Part shown: piece by piece, positions 1 through 5,428 of the stretch
How positions within the stretch are numbered: position 1 is the stretch's first letter
Layout: every line of letters starts with the position of its first letter
Assembly (NCBI GenBank): GCA_900753135.1
Contig: CAADXZ010000031.1
Location: forward strand, 1 to 5,557
DNA from: Clostridia bacterium
GTDB lineage: Bacteria > Bacillota > Clostridia > TANB77 > UBA1234
DNA length: 5,557 nucleotides
Direction: 5' to 3'
Translations under genes and position numbers: made by a program
The notes under the pieces: generated by a model
The model's database searches: none
Told to the model about the DNA's origin: nothing
Seen by the model: the letters and a program-made list of their open reading frames with translations, nothing else

Positions 1-22
1 AGTAAGTAAAAGGAGGATTTTT

Positions 23-529
23 ATGGAAGAAAAAAATAAAAAAAGGAAAAATTATCTTTCTTGGGATGAGTATTTTATGTCTATAGCTAAACTTTCTAGT
101 ATGAGAAGTAAAGATCCGTCAACTCAAGTTGGAGCCTGTATTGTCGGAAAAGATAATAGAATATTGTCTATCGGTTATAATGGTGCACCTAATGGTTTTA
201 AAGATGAAGATTTTCCATGGGCGCGCGAGGGAGAACCTTATGACACAAAATATTTTTATGTTTGTCATGCAGAAATGAATGCAATATTGAATTTTAGAGG
301 TAGCAGGAAAGATTTAGAAGGTGCTGAAATATATGTTGATCTTTTTCCTTGTAATGAGTGTGCAAAGATGATAATACAATCAGGTATAAAAGAAGTAAAA
401 TACATATGTGATAAGTATGCAAATACTGATGCAGTTAAAGCTTCTAAGAGAATGTTTGATATTTGCGGAGTAAAATATACAAAATTGGAAGATATGACAA
501 ATTTAGAGGTCAGAGTTTTGAAAGATTAG
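23..529 (+). CDS. dCMP deaminase (ComEB-type cytidine/deoxycytidylate deaminase)
   Basis: This 168-residue cytoplasmic enzyme should convert dCMP to dUMP, supplying the substrate for thymidylate synthase. The zinc-binding site of the deoxycytidylate deaminase family is complete: CHAE at residues 81-84 gives the ligand His82 and the proton-shuttling Glu84, and PCNEC at 109-113 gives the ligands Cys110 and Cys113. The N-terminal part carries the family signature SWDEYFMSIAKL (13-24), then SKDPSTQVGACIV (29-41) and GYNGAPNGF (51-59), all typical of bacterial dCMP deaminases such as ComEB. The length is normal for a single-domain member. The start is fixed by AGGAGG at 11-16, six bases before the ATG. 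Its own promoter is outside the window, so it may be the last gene of an upstream operon. I see no convincing terminator after its stop. Family assignment is very firm; preference for dCMP over other cytidine nucleotides is inferred from the family. Confidence 0.95.
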   Translation: MEEKNKKRKNYLSWDEYFMSIAKLSSMRSKDPSTQVGACIVGKDNRILSIGYNGAPNGFKDEDFPWAREGEPYDTKYFYVCHAEMNAILNFRGSRKDLEGAEIYVDLFPCNECAKMIIQSGIKEVKYICDKYANTDAVKASKRMFDICGVKYTKLEDMTNLEVRVLKD

Positions 530-610
530 AAGTTTTACGATTATCAGCCTATATGTTGAGTGAATGCTGTTGACTTTTGCTAAACGTATGGGCAATTTTA
601 AAAATGAAAA

Positions 611-628
611 TGTGAAAAAAATTTCACA
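611..628. promoter_or_regulatory. 18-bp palindrome, candidate operator upstream of the exporter promoter
   Basis: TGTGAAA, four bases AAAA, then TTTCACA: two perfect 7-bp half-sites. The half-sites resemble those of Rex and CRP-type regulators, but the spacing fits neither: Rex sites have TGTGAA-N4-TTCACA and here the gap is N6; CRP sites have TGTGA-N6-TCACA and here it is N8. If transcription starts near 680, the centre lies about 60 bases upstream, a usual place for an activator. It could also fold as a small hairpin near the end of transcripts running out of the deaminase gene, but no T-run follows. The regulator is unknown. Confidence 0.4.
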
Positions 629-644
629 AAATTATAAAAAAAGT

Positions 645-673
645 ATTTCAAAAAATGAGAAAAAATATATACT
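645..673 (+). promoter_or_regulatory. Weak sigma-A-like promoter for the exporter operon
   Basis: A good -10 box, TATACT, lies at 668-673. The -35 region is poor: ATTTCA at 645-650 with a 17-base spacer, or TTTCAA at 646-651 with 16. Transcription would begin near 680, just where the folded leader element A starts. A weak -35 next to an upstream palindrome fits a promoter that needs an activator, but this is inference. No better promoter was seen between 530 and 849; TTGACT at 570-575 has no matching -10. Confidence 0.4.
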
Positions 674-680
674 GTTGTAG

Positions 681-815
681 TATTATTTATACAATAAGAA
701 AGAGGCAAATTTTATGGCTTGCCATATTGCTTATTCACATTGTATGAAAAATAATTTATGTGGGGGATTTTCTTCTTTTTAAGTTGAATGCTCTCGAGAA
801 TCAAATGGGTGAAAG
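681..815 (+). ncRNA. Folded 5' leader of the exporter operon, copy A of a repeated two-hairpin element
   Basis: This untranslated region is related in sequence and fold to 5422-5557. Hairpin P1 has AATAAG (693-698) pairing with CTTATT (730-735), extendable outward by TACAAT (690-695) with ATTGTA (739-744), and it carries an inner hairpin GGCAA (704-708) with TTGCC (719-723). A linker containing AATTTATG (753-760) leads to hairpin P2: 761-766 pairs with 791-796, A767 bulges, then 768-772 faces 786-790, with one T-T mismatch at 769/789. The P2 loop contains CTTTT (775-779), which can pair with GAAAG (811-815) as a pseudoknot. In the P2 half, 36 of 47 aligned positions match the other copy. The element starts at the predicted transcription start and ends shortly before the adaptor gene's ribosome binding site, the place expected for a cis-regulatory RNA. 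I do not recognise it as a known riboswitch class. A dispersed palindromic repeat is the main alternative. Confidence 0.45.
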
Positions 816-836
816 TTAAGATATTTAAGCTTTTTT
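811..836 (+). terminator. Possible weak attenuator hairpin just before the adaptor gene
   Basis: AAAG and TTAA (812-819) pair with TTAA (825-828) and CTTT (830-833) around a five-base loop, with G829 bulged. The last T bases of the run (834-836) follow the stem. It is AT-rich and probably weak. Its 5' arm uses the same GAAAG (811-815) that can pair with the P2 loop of element A, so the two structures exclude each other. The ribosome binding site AGGAGG (839-844) lies directly downstream. Confidence 0.3.
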
Positions 837-849
837 GTAGGAGGAAAAA

Positions 850-2397
850 ATGAAAAAGAAAAGTATAAAGATAATAGTAGCGGTTCTTGTTGTAATATTG
901 ATTGTTTGTGTGTATGTGTTTAGTAGTGCTAAACCAACGGAATATCGTACTTATAGTGTATCAAGAGGAGATATTAGAACTGTAATTTCTGGTAGTGGTA
1001 CAATAAGTGCTAAGAATTCTAGAAAAGAGTATTCAAAGATATCTGCTGAGATAACAGATATATATTATAATGAAGGAGATACAGTAAAAGCAGGAGATGT
1101 GATTATGAAGCTTGATTCTACTACTTATCAAAACAATATTCAATCTCAGTTAATTGCAATTGAACAATCAAAATTGTCAAAGAGTGATGTAGAAAAGCAA
1201 ATTTCTGATTTAAAGATAAAAGCAAATGCATCTGGATATGTTAATGGATTAACTATCACTAAAGGTGGATATGTAACTACTTCAATGCCAATATGTGATA
1301 TTGTGAATGATTCAACTTATGAAGTAACATTGGAGTTTGTATACAATACAAATAATCAGATTAGAGTTGGAAATGTGGCTACTGTAACTGTTTTAAGTAG
1401 TTATTCAACAATTTCTGGAACAGTCACAAAAGTAAGTGATATGAGAAAGATTATTTCTGGCAATTCACAAGTCGTTGAAGTAACAATAGAAGTAAAGACG
1501 ACGGGATATTCACTAGATGGAATAATTGCTAAAGCAGAGGTTAATAATGGTGTGGTTTCGGTAATGAGTGTAAATCAATCAGCTTTTTCTTTGGTTAAGA
1601 CGAATACAGTTAGGTCACAAACTATGGGTACAGTTGAGACTCTATATGTTAATGAAGGTTCGTATGTAAATGAAGGAGATTTGATTGCTGTGTTAAGTAA
1701 TACCGACTTATCATCAAGTTTAAAAAATGTTTCTTTAGCCTTAGAAAATCAATATAATCAACTAGCTTTAACGAGGGACCAGTTAGATAATTATGAAATA
1801 ATTTCTGAAATTGATGGAGTGATAACAACAATGCCATACAAAGTTGGAGATTTAGTTCCTGCTGGTACTTTACTTACAACTGTTTCAGATAGAAATGTTA
1901 TGGAATTTAAAATACCTGTAGATGAATTAGACGTTACTAAATTGAATAAAGATCAAACTGTTTTAATAAGCATTGATGCAATTCCTGAAACCGAGAGTGA
2001 ACCAATAGAAGGCAGAATTTCATTAATTCCACTTGAGGGTGTTACAACATCTGGAATTACGGACTATTATGTAACAATTGAATTTAACGGAAGAGAAGAT
2101 GTTAGAATATCTATGAATGCTAATGCGGATATTGTTGTGAGTGATGTAAAAGATGTTTTATATATACCAATAGATGCAGTATCAAAAGAAAATGGAGTTT
2201 CTTTTGTTCAAGTGCTTGAAAAAGACGAAAAAGGAAATGATGTTTCTTTAAGACGTGAAATAAAGACTGGTGCAACAGATACTACATATATAGAAGTGGT
2301 ATCTGGTCTTGGTGAAGGAGAAAAGGTTATATTACCAGAGGCTAGTTCTTTCTATATGCCATCAGCTTCAAGCATGATGCAAATGCGTTCTAATTAG
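850..2397 (+). CDS. MacA/HlyD-type efflux adaptor with two tandem lipoyl/beta-barrel modules
   Basis: This 515-residue membrane-fusion adaptor of a MacAB-type ABC exporter has a positively charged N-terminus and one membrane anchor at about residues 6-26; the rest should lie outside the cytoplasmic membrane. Two modules follow. Module 1 has a lipoyl half at 61-90 (core YYNEGDTVKAGD), a short helical spacer at 91-120, the second lipoyl half at 122-153 and a beta-rich part to about 230. Module 2 repeats this: lipoyl half at 254-285 (core YVNEGSYVNEGD), spacer at 286-314, second half at 315-347 (SEIDGVITTMPYKVGD) and beta-barrel at 350-430. A membrane-proximal domain (433-498) and a Met/Ser-rich tail close it. 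Common adaptors such as MacA or YknX have one module and are about 370-400 residues, which explains the extra length. The helical spacers are far shorter than those that reach TolC, as expected without an outer membrane. The start follows AGGAGG (839-844) by five bases. The ATPase gene follows after ten bases. Confidence 0.9.
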   Translation: MKKKSIKIIVAVLVVILIVCVYVFSSAKPTEYRTYSVSRGDIRTVISGSGTISAKNSRKEYSKISAEITDIYYNEGDTVKAGDVIMKLDSTTYQNNIQSQLIAIEQSKLSKSDVEKQISDLKIKANASGYVNGLTITKGGYVTTSMPICDIVNDSTYEVTLEFVYNTNNQIRVGNVATVTVLSSYSTISGTVTKVSDMRKIISGNSQVVEVTIEVKTTGYSLDGIIAKAEVNNGVVSVMSVNQSAFSLVKTNTVRSQTMGTVETLYVNEGSYVNEGDLIAVLSNTDLSSSLKNVSLALENQYNQLALTRDQLDNYEIISEIDGVITTMPYKVGDLVPAGTLLTTVSDRNVMEFKIPVDELDVTKLNKDQTVLISIDAIPETESEPIEGRISLIPLEGVTTSGITDYYVTIEFNGREDVRISMNANADIVVSDVKDVLYIPIDAVSKENGVSFVQVLEKDEKGNDVSLRREIKTGATDTTYIEVVSGLGEGEKVILPEASSFYMPSASSMMQMRSN

Positions 2398-2407
2398 AGG
2401 TGATGAT

Positions 2408-3076
2408 ATGATAGATTTAGAACATATTTTTAAGATATATGAATTAGGCGATAATAAAGTGTTTGCATTAGATGATGTTTCTTTACATGTTGATAAGCAT
2501 GAGTTTTTGTCTATTATAGGACCTTCTGGTTCAGGTAAGTCTACATTGATGAATATGCTTGGTTGTTTGGATGTTCCGACTAGTGGAAAGTACATATTAG
2601 ACGGAGAAGATGTTAGCCAAAAAAGTGATGATGAACTTGCATATATTAGAAACAATAAAATAGGTTTTGTATTTCAGGGATTTAATTTAATACAGAAACT
2701 TACTGCAATTGAAAATGTTGAATTACCACTTATATATTTGGATGTTCCTGCAAAAGAAAGAAGAGAAAGGGCTAAAAAAGCTTTAGAAAGTGTTGGATTG
2801 GGAGAAAGAATACACCACAATCCAACAGAGCTTTCTGGTGGTCAACAACAAAGAGTTGCAATTGCAAGGGCTTTAATTACAAATCCGCCAATAATACTTG
2901 CTGACGAACCAACAGGAAATCTTGACTCTAAGGCAGGAAAAGAAGTCATGCAAATATTTAAGGATTTGCATGAAAAAGGTAATACAATAATTTTAATCAC
3001 TCATGATTCTGATGTAGCAAAACAAGCAAGTAGAGTGGTTCGTATACAAGATGGAAAAATATATGAAAATGAGTGA
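2408..3076 (+). CDS. ABC transporter ATPase, MacB/LolD type
   Basis: This 222-residue cytoplasmic ATPase powers the exporter. All nucleotide-binding motifs are intact: Walker A GPSGSGKST (38-46), Q-loop Gln90 in FVFQGFNL, signature LSGGQQQR (142-149), Walker B ILADEPTG with catalytic Glu167, D-loop NLDS (171-174) and switch His199 in THD. The motif wording and the length of about 220 residues are those of the LolD/MacB/YknY branch, whose partners are FtsX-fold permeases, and such a permease follows. Unlike E. coli MacB, ATPase and permease are separate proteins, the usual arrangement in Firmicutes. The ribosome binding site AGAGGTGAT begins inside the stop codon of the adaptor gene, suggesting tightly linked translation; the permease gene starts 15 bases after the stop. 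The family is certain; the transported substrate cannot be read from this subunit. Confidence 0.95.
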   Translation: MIDLEHIFKIYELGDNKVFALDDVSLHVDKHEFLSIIGPSGSGKSTLMNMLGCLDVPTSGKYILDGEDVSQKSDDELAYIRNNKIGFVFQGFNLIQKLTAIENVELPLIYLDVPAKERRERAKKALESVGLGERIHHNPTELSGGQQQRVAIARALITNPPIILADEPTGNLDSKAGKEVMQIFKDLHEKGNTIILITHDSDVAKQASRVVRIQDGKIYENE

Positions 3077-3091
3077 AAAGAGGATTAAAAT

Positions 3092-4276
3092 ATGAGTGTA
3101 TTAATGGCATTTAAAATGGCCGTAAAAAGCGTGTGGAATAATAAAGTACGTTCCGCATTGACTATGCTTGGAGTTATAATAGGTGTTGCTGCGGTTATTG
3201 CTGCTGTTGGGTTTGCACAAAGTTGCATGAATACTGTTTCAAGTATGATACAAGGTTTGGGTTCTAATGTAGTAACAGCAATGATATTAGATACGTCAGC
3301 TAGAAATTCTATAAAGATTGATGATTTATCAAGGTTTGCAGAAAGCTCAGCATATATTGAGTCTATATCGCCATTTATAACTAAATGGGTTCAAGTAAGA
3401 GGAAAAAATGGTAATGATAAAAGAACGCAAGTTGTTGGCGGAAATGAAACATATTTACAATTAGATGGACTAACACTTGACTATGGTAGAAATTTGTCTT
3501 CATCTGATATTGAAAATTCTAGTAAAGTTGCAATACTTGGCAGTGCTGTTGCAAAGAAACTATTTCCTGATAACCCAAGAGAAGCTCTTGGAGAGAGTAT
3601 AAAAATAGAAGGTACTGAATTTAAAGTAATTGGAGTGTTAAAATCTTCAATGAATGATGCAGATGGGACTGATGATGATATAGTTGCAATACCTGTCAAC
3701 GTGGCACAAAGAACTCTTAAAGTAAATACTGTCACAATGTTTCTTGCAAATGCCACATCTTCTGATGTGATTGATTTAGCAACTCAAGCTGTTGAAAAAT
3801 ATCTTTATGGTATTTTTAAAGATAAGGATAGTTACTTTATAATAACGCAAGAAACAATGCTTTCTATGTTAGACGATATAACTGGAATAATGATGCTTAT
3901 AATAGGTGGCGTAGCAACCATTTCATTAGTAGTTGGCGGAATTGGAATAATGAATATTATGTTTGTTTCTGTAACAGAAAGAACAAGAGAGATAGGAATA
4001 AGAAAAGCTATAGGTGCAAAGAAAAAGGATATTATGATTCAATTTTTAATAGAGGCTTTATTATTGACTGTAATAGGAGGAATTATTGGAATTATACTTG
4101 GAGTGTTAATAATTAAATATGTTGTTGGTGCAATAGATAAGCTAACTCCGGTATATTCAAAAGAGTGGATAATTGCTGCGTTTACAATTTCTGTTTCTAT
4201 AGGTGTAATATTTGGATTATTCCCAGCAAACAAAGCTGCTTCATTAAATCCAATAGAAGCATTACGAAATGAATAA
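3092..4276 (+). CDS. MacB/FtsX-family ABC transporter permease
   Basis: This 394-residue membrane protein is the transmembrane half of the exporter. It shows the MacB layout: a cytoplasmic N-terminal helix with NKVRSALTMLGVIIGVAAVI leading into the first membrane segment (about 22-42), a large extracytoplasmic core domain (about 43-255), then three membrane segments at about 263-291, 315-345 and 358-377. The family signature TERTREIGIRKAIGAKKKDI (295-314) lies between segments two and three, and the C-terminus ends in PANKAASLNPIEALRNE, also typical. MacB-fold pumps do not move substrate through a channel; in the known family they couple ATP hydrolysis in the cytoplasm to shape changes outside (mechanotransmission). 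Known substrates of relatives include antibiotics, peptides and lipoproteins, and nothing here chooses among them. The start follows AGAGGA (3079-3084) by seven bases. It is the last gene of the operon; a long hairpin follows 9 bases after its stop. Confidence 0.95.
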   Translation: MSVLMAFKMAVKSVWNNKVRSALTMLGVIIGVAAVIAAVGFAQSCMNTVSSMIQGLGSNVVTAMILDTSARNSIKIDDLSRFAESSAYIESISPFITKWVQVRGKNGNDKRTQVVGGNETYLQLDGLTLDYGRNLSSSDIENSSKVAILGSAVAKKLFPDNPREALGESIKIEGTEFKVIGVLKSSMNDADGTDDDIVAIPVNVAQRTLKVNTVTMFLANATSSDVIDLATQAVEKYLYGIFKDKDSYFIITQETMLSMLDDITGIMMLIIGGVATISLVVGGIGIMNIMFVSVTERTREIGIRKAIGAKKKDIMIQFLIEALLLTVIGGIIGIILGVLIIKYVVGAIDKLTPVYSKEWIIAAFTISVSIGVIFGLFPANKAASLNPIEALRNE

Positions 4277-4285
4277 TAACTTTTG

Positions 4286-4374
4286 AAAAAAGAAAGCTAT
4301 TGCAAAGTGAGTTCTTATTGTCGAATTTTTATGTGTAATAATAAGAATTGATTTTGTAAGATGACTTTCTTTTT
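4286..4374. terminator. Long hairpin terminator after the exporter operon, possibly bidirectional
   Basis: The outer stem pairs AAAAGAAAG (about 4287-4296) with CTTTCTTTT (4365-4374). A middle stem pairs TTGCAAA (4300-4306) with TTTGTAA (4353-4359), and the inner stem pairs TTCTTATT (4312-4319) perfectly with AATAAGAA (4340-4347) around a 20-base loop. The 3' arm ends in a T-run and the 5' arm begins with an A-run, so it could stop transcripts from either strand. The stem is long and poor in G and C, so its efficiency is uncertain. Confidence 0.6.
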
Positions 4375-4380
4375 AAAATT

Positions 4381-4410
4381 TTAACGTTTTGCTTTTTTAT
4401 GTGATAGAAT
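4381..4410 (+). promoter_or_regulatory. Extended -10 promoter for the 76-residue gene
   Basis: The -10 box TAGAAT (4405-4410) is preceded by TG at 4402-4403, the extended -10 motif. A moderate -35, TTAACG (4381-4386), sits 18 bases upstream. Transcription should start near 4417, leaving a very short leader before AGGAG (4421-4425) and the ATG at 4436. It lies directly after the operon terminator. Confidence 0.6.
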
Positions 4411-4435
4411 GTAAGAGTAAAGGAGATGTTACCAA

Positions 4436-4666
4436 ATGAGAGAATTAATATTTAAAATGGAAAGACCAGATTTAGTAAAAGAAGGGGATGTAGTTCAAGT
4501 AACCGAGGGACAACTACCCTCTAGTTGGTATTATATGATAGAGCCAGCGGTGGCAATGTCAGCTAATATACCTCTTTTTGAAAGACTAAAATCAAAAGAA
4601 GGTAGAATAAAAAAGATAGAAGCTAGTGACGTTGGATTTTATTTAACAGTGGAGTTTGATGAGTAA
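4436..4666 (+). CDS. Small protein of unknown function, 76 residues
   Basis: I do not recognise a named family. The protein is soluble, with no membrane segment or signal peptide and no cysteine or metal-site pattern. It reads as one small, mostly beta-stranded domain: a strand-like start (RELIFKMERP), a turn with EGDVVQVTEGQLP (17-29), a middle YYMIEPAVAMSANIP (32-46), a short helix LFERLKSKEG (47-56) and an ending strand VGFYLTVEFDE (66-76). The pattern of hydrophobic and glycine positions looks like a real folded domain. The gene has its own extended -10 promoter and a ribosome binding site AGGAG ten bases before the ATG, slightly far. It stands between two terminator or promoter regions, so it is probably transcribed alone. 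Coding is well supported by codon use, signals and absence of overlap; function is unknown. Confidence 0.8.
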   Translation: MRELIFKMERPDLVKEGDVVQVTEGQLPSSWYYMIEPAVAMSANIPLFERLKSKEGRIKKIEASDVGFYLTVEFDE

Positions 4667-4708
4667 AATTTCTCTTAATTTATGTTTTAAAAAAATTAAA
4701 ATGATTGA

Positions 4709-4720
4709 TTTACTAGTAAA
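4709..4720. promoter_or_regulatory. 12-bp perfect palindrome upstream of a strong promoter
   Basis: TTTACTAGTAAA is a perfect palindrome ending 17 bases before the -35 box at 4738. It could be an operator half-site arrangement for the 106-residue gene's promoter. In AT-rich DNA a 12-bp palindrome can occur by chance, so support is weak. Confidence 0.25.
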
Positions 4721-4737
4721 AACAAACATTTAAAAGA

Positions 4738-4766
4738 TTGACAAGCTATAAACCTGATGCTATACT
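4738..4766 (+). promoter_or_regulatory. Near-consensus sigma-A promoter for the 106-residue gene
   Basis: A perfect -35 box TTGACA (4738-4743), a 17-base spacer and the -10 box TATACT (4761-4766) make this one of the two best promoters in the window. Transcription should begin near 4773, giving a leader of about 50 bases with a T-rich stretch before AGGAGG (4810-4815). Confidence 0.85.
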
Positions 4767-4823
4767 CAACCATGTTAATTGTTTCTTTTTTTCCATGTTC
4801 TAAAATAGAAGGAGGAAAAGGTA

Positions 4824-5144
4824 ATGAAAAGTGTAAAGGCACAAATTGTTGTAGGCATCGCAATGTTAATAGTGGCTGTAGTTTTTACATCAATCTTTTG
4901 CAACGACTCTGAGATAACAAATTTTGAGACACCTGATGTAATTCATAAGTATGGTTTAATTGCATTGTCTGAGAATAAGCTGATAGATGGGTATAGCCTT
5001 AATCAATATGTTTTGTATGATCCTGACACTCTTGTGATGTATTCTTTAATTACAAAAAATAAAGGGCTGGCTATGACGGTACTTTACAATGCAGATGGAA
5101 CTCCAAAACTCTATGATGCACACGAATTTGAAGAAACAAATTAA
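4824..5144 (+). CDS. Membrane-anchored small protein, possibly DUF6440-like
   Basis: The protein has 106 residues. A short basic N-terminus (MKSVKAQ) is followed by one hydrophobic segment at about 8-25, so it is anchored in the membrane or exported. Cys26 follows the segment, but the preceding SIF is a poor lipobox, so a lipoprotein is unlikely. The outer part contains GYSLNQYVLYDPDTLVMYSL (56-75) and then GLAMTVLYNADGTPKLYD. This order, a strand pair with 'YDPDT-V-Y' followed by 'T-LYNADG-PKLY', resembles small DUF6440-type proteins found in Clostridia and their phages; that match is from memory and is tentative. AGGAGG (4810-4815) lies eight bases before the ATG, behind a near-consensus promoter, so strong expression is likely. 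The stop codon sits in the loop of an inverted repeat (5134-5152) that runs into the next promoter. Real gene: nearly sure. Function: unknown. Confidence 0.85.
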   Translation: MKSVKAQIVVGIAMLIVAVVFTSIFCNDSEITNFETPDVIHKYGLIALSENKLIDGYSLNQYVLYDPDTLVMYSLITKNKGLAMTVLYNADGTPKLYDAHEFEETN

Positions 5145-5149
5145 ATTTG

Positions 5150-5178
5150 TTTACTTTTGATGTTTTTTGTTGTATAAT
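5150..5178 (+). promoter_or_regulatory. Strong sigma-A promoter of the T-box leader
   Basis: TTTACT (5150-5155), a 17-base spacer and a perfect TATAAT (5173-5178). Transcription should begin near 5185, just before Stem I of the T-box. The -35 box starts only six bases after the previous stop codon and overlaps the right arm of the inverted repeat AAACAAAT (5134-5141) / ATTTGTTT (5145-5152). Confidence 0.85.
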
Positions 5179-5194
5179 TGCAACATAGTAAAAA

Positions 5195-5428
5195 AGCTGA
5201 GAATGAGAAGAGTAGATTAAAACAGACTATAAGAGATGAAAAGCCATTGGGTGTAAGCTTTTCTTAGTAATGCTAATCGAAGGTAGCTCAGGAGCTGCAT
5301 GGCAGAATTTAGTAAGCCATGACGGATAACATACGTTAAATGTTTTGAGGTAGCATCTTTTAATAGATGCTATAAATTAAGGTGGTAACGCGAGTAACTT
5401 CGTCCTTTGGGATGAGGTTACTTTTTTT
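5195..5428 (+). promoter_or_regulatory. T-box riboswitch, specifier reads GGU (glycine)
   Basis: T-box leaders sense the charging of one tRNA and let transcription continue when it is uncharged. The classical elements appear in order. Stem I has AATGAGAAGAGTA (5202-5214) on its 5' side, helix GATTA (5215-5219) with TAATC (5274-5278), an upper helix ACTA (5226-5229) with TAGT (5265-5268), the AGAGA element, and an apical hairpin GAAAAGC (5238-5244) with GCTTTTC (5257-5263). After TAATC comes GAA, then GGT (5282-5284) followed by A: the standard specifier position, as in known glyQ leaders. Stem II is CATGGC (5298-5303) with GCCATG (5316-5321), with AGTA and GAA in its loop. Stem III is TAGCATCT (5351-5358) with AGATGCTA (5365-5372). 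The T-box itself is AAGGTGGTAACGCGAG (5379-5394). The antiterminator pairs AAGG (5379-5382) with CCTT (5404-5407), bulges TGGTAAC (5383-5389), and pairs GCGAG (5390-5394) with TTCGT (5399-5403). The controlled gene, perhaps a glycyl-tRNA synthetase or another glycine gene, lies outside the window. Confidence 0.93.
5393..5428 (+). terminator. Intrinsic terminator of the T-box leader
   Basis: A 13-bp stem (5393-5405 with 5410-5422, including two G-T pairs) closes a four-base loop and is followed by a run of T bases to 5428. It shares 5393-5407 with the antiterminator, so the two folds exclude each other, as required for T-box control. Confidence 0.93.

Noticed and set aside
570..598. TTGACT at 570-575 as the -35 box of a promoter.
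   Set aside because: At 16-18 bases downstream there is only GC-containing or non-matching sequence (around CAATTT), with no usable -10 box.
577..600. TTGC...GCAA followed by TTTT as a terminator of the deaminase gene.
   Set aside because: The stem has only four pairs with an 11-base loop, too weak to call.
714..725. Short palindrome ATGGC-TT-GCCAT as a separate operator.
   Set aside because: It lies inside the P1 hairpin of element A and downstream of the predicted start site; it is better explained as part of that fold (alternative to GGCAA/TTGCC).
714..782. A 22-codon open frame (starts MACHIAYSHC, ends LCGGFSSF) with AGAGG eight bases upstream, a candidate leader peptide for the exporter.
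   Set aside because: The aligned ATG in the second copy of the element (5463) is followed by a stop after one codon, so the frame is not kept, and most early differences in P2 fit stem pairing better than protein conservation. It remains possible but unsupported.
2368..2655. Minus-strand open frames inside the exporter genes (also at 1649-1837, 3481-3756 and 4039-4233).
   Set aside because: They lie antisense within clear, complete coding genes, have no ribosome binding site of note and no recognisable protein features.
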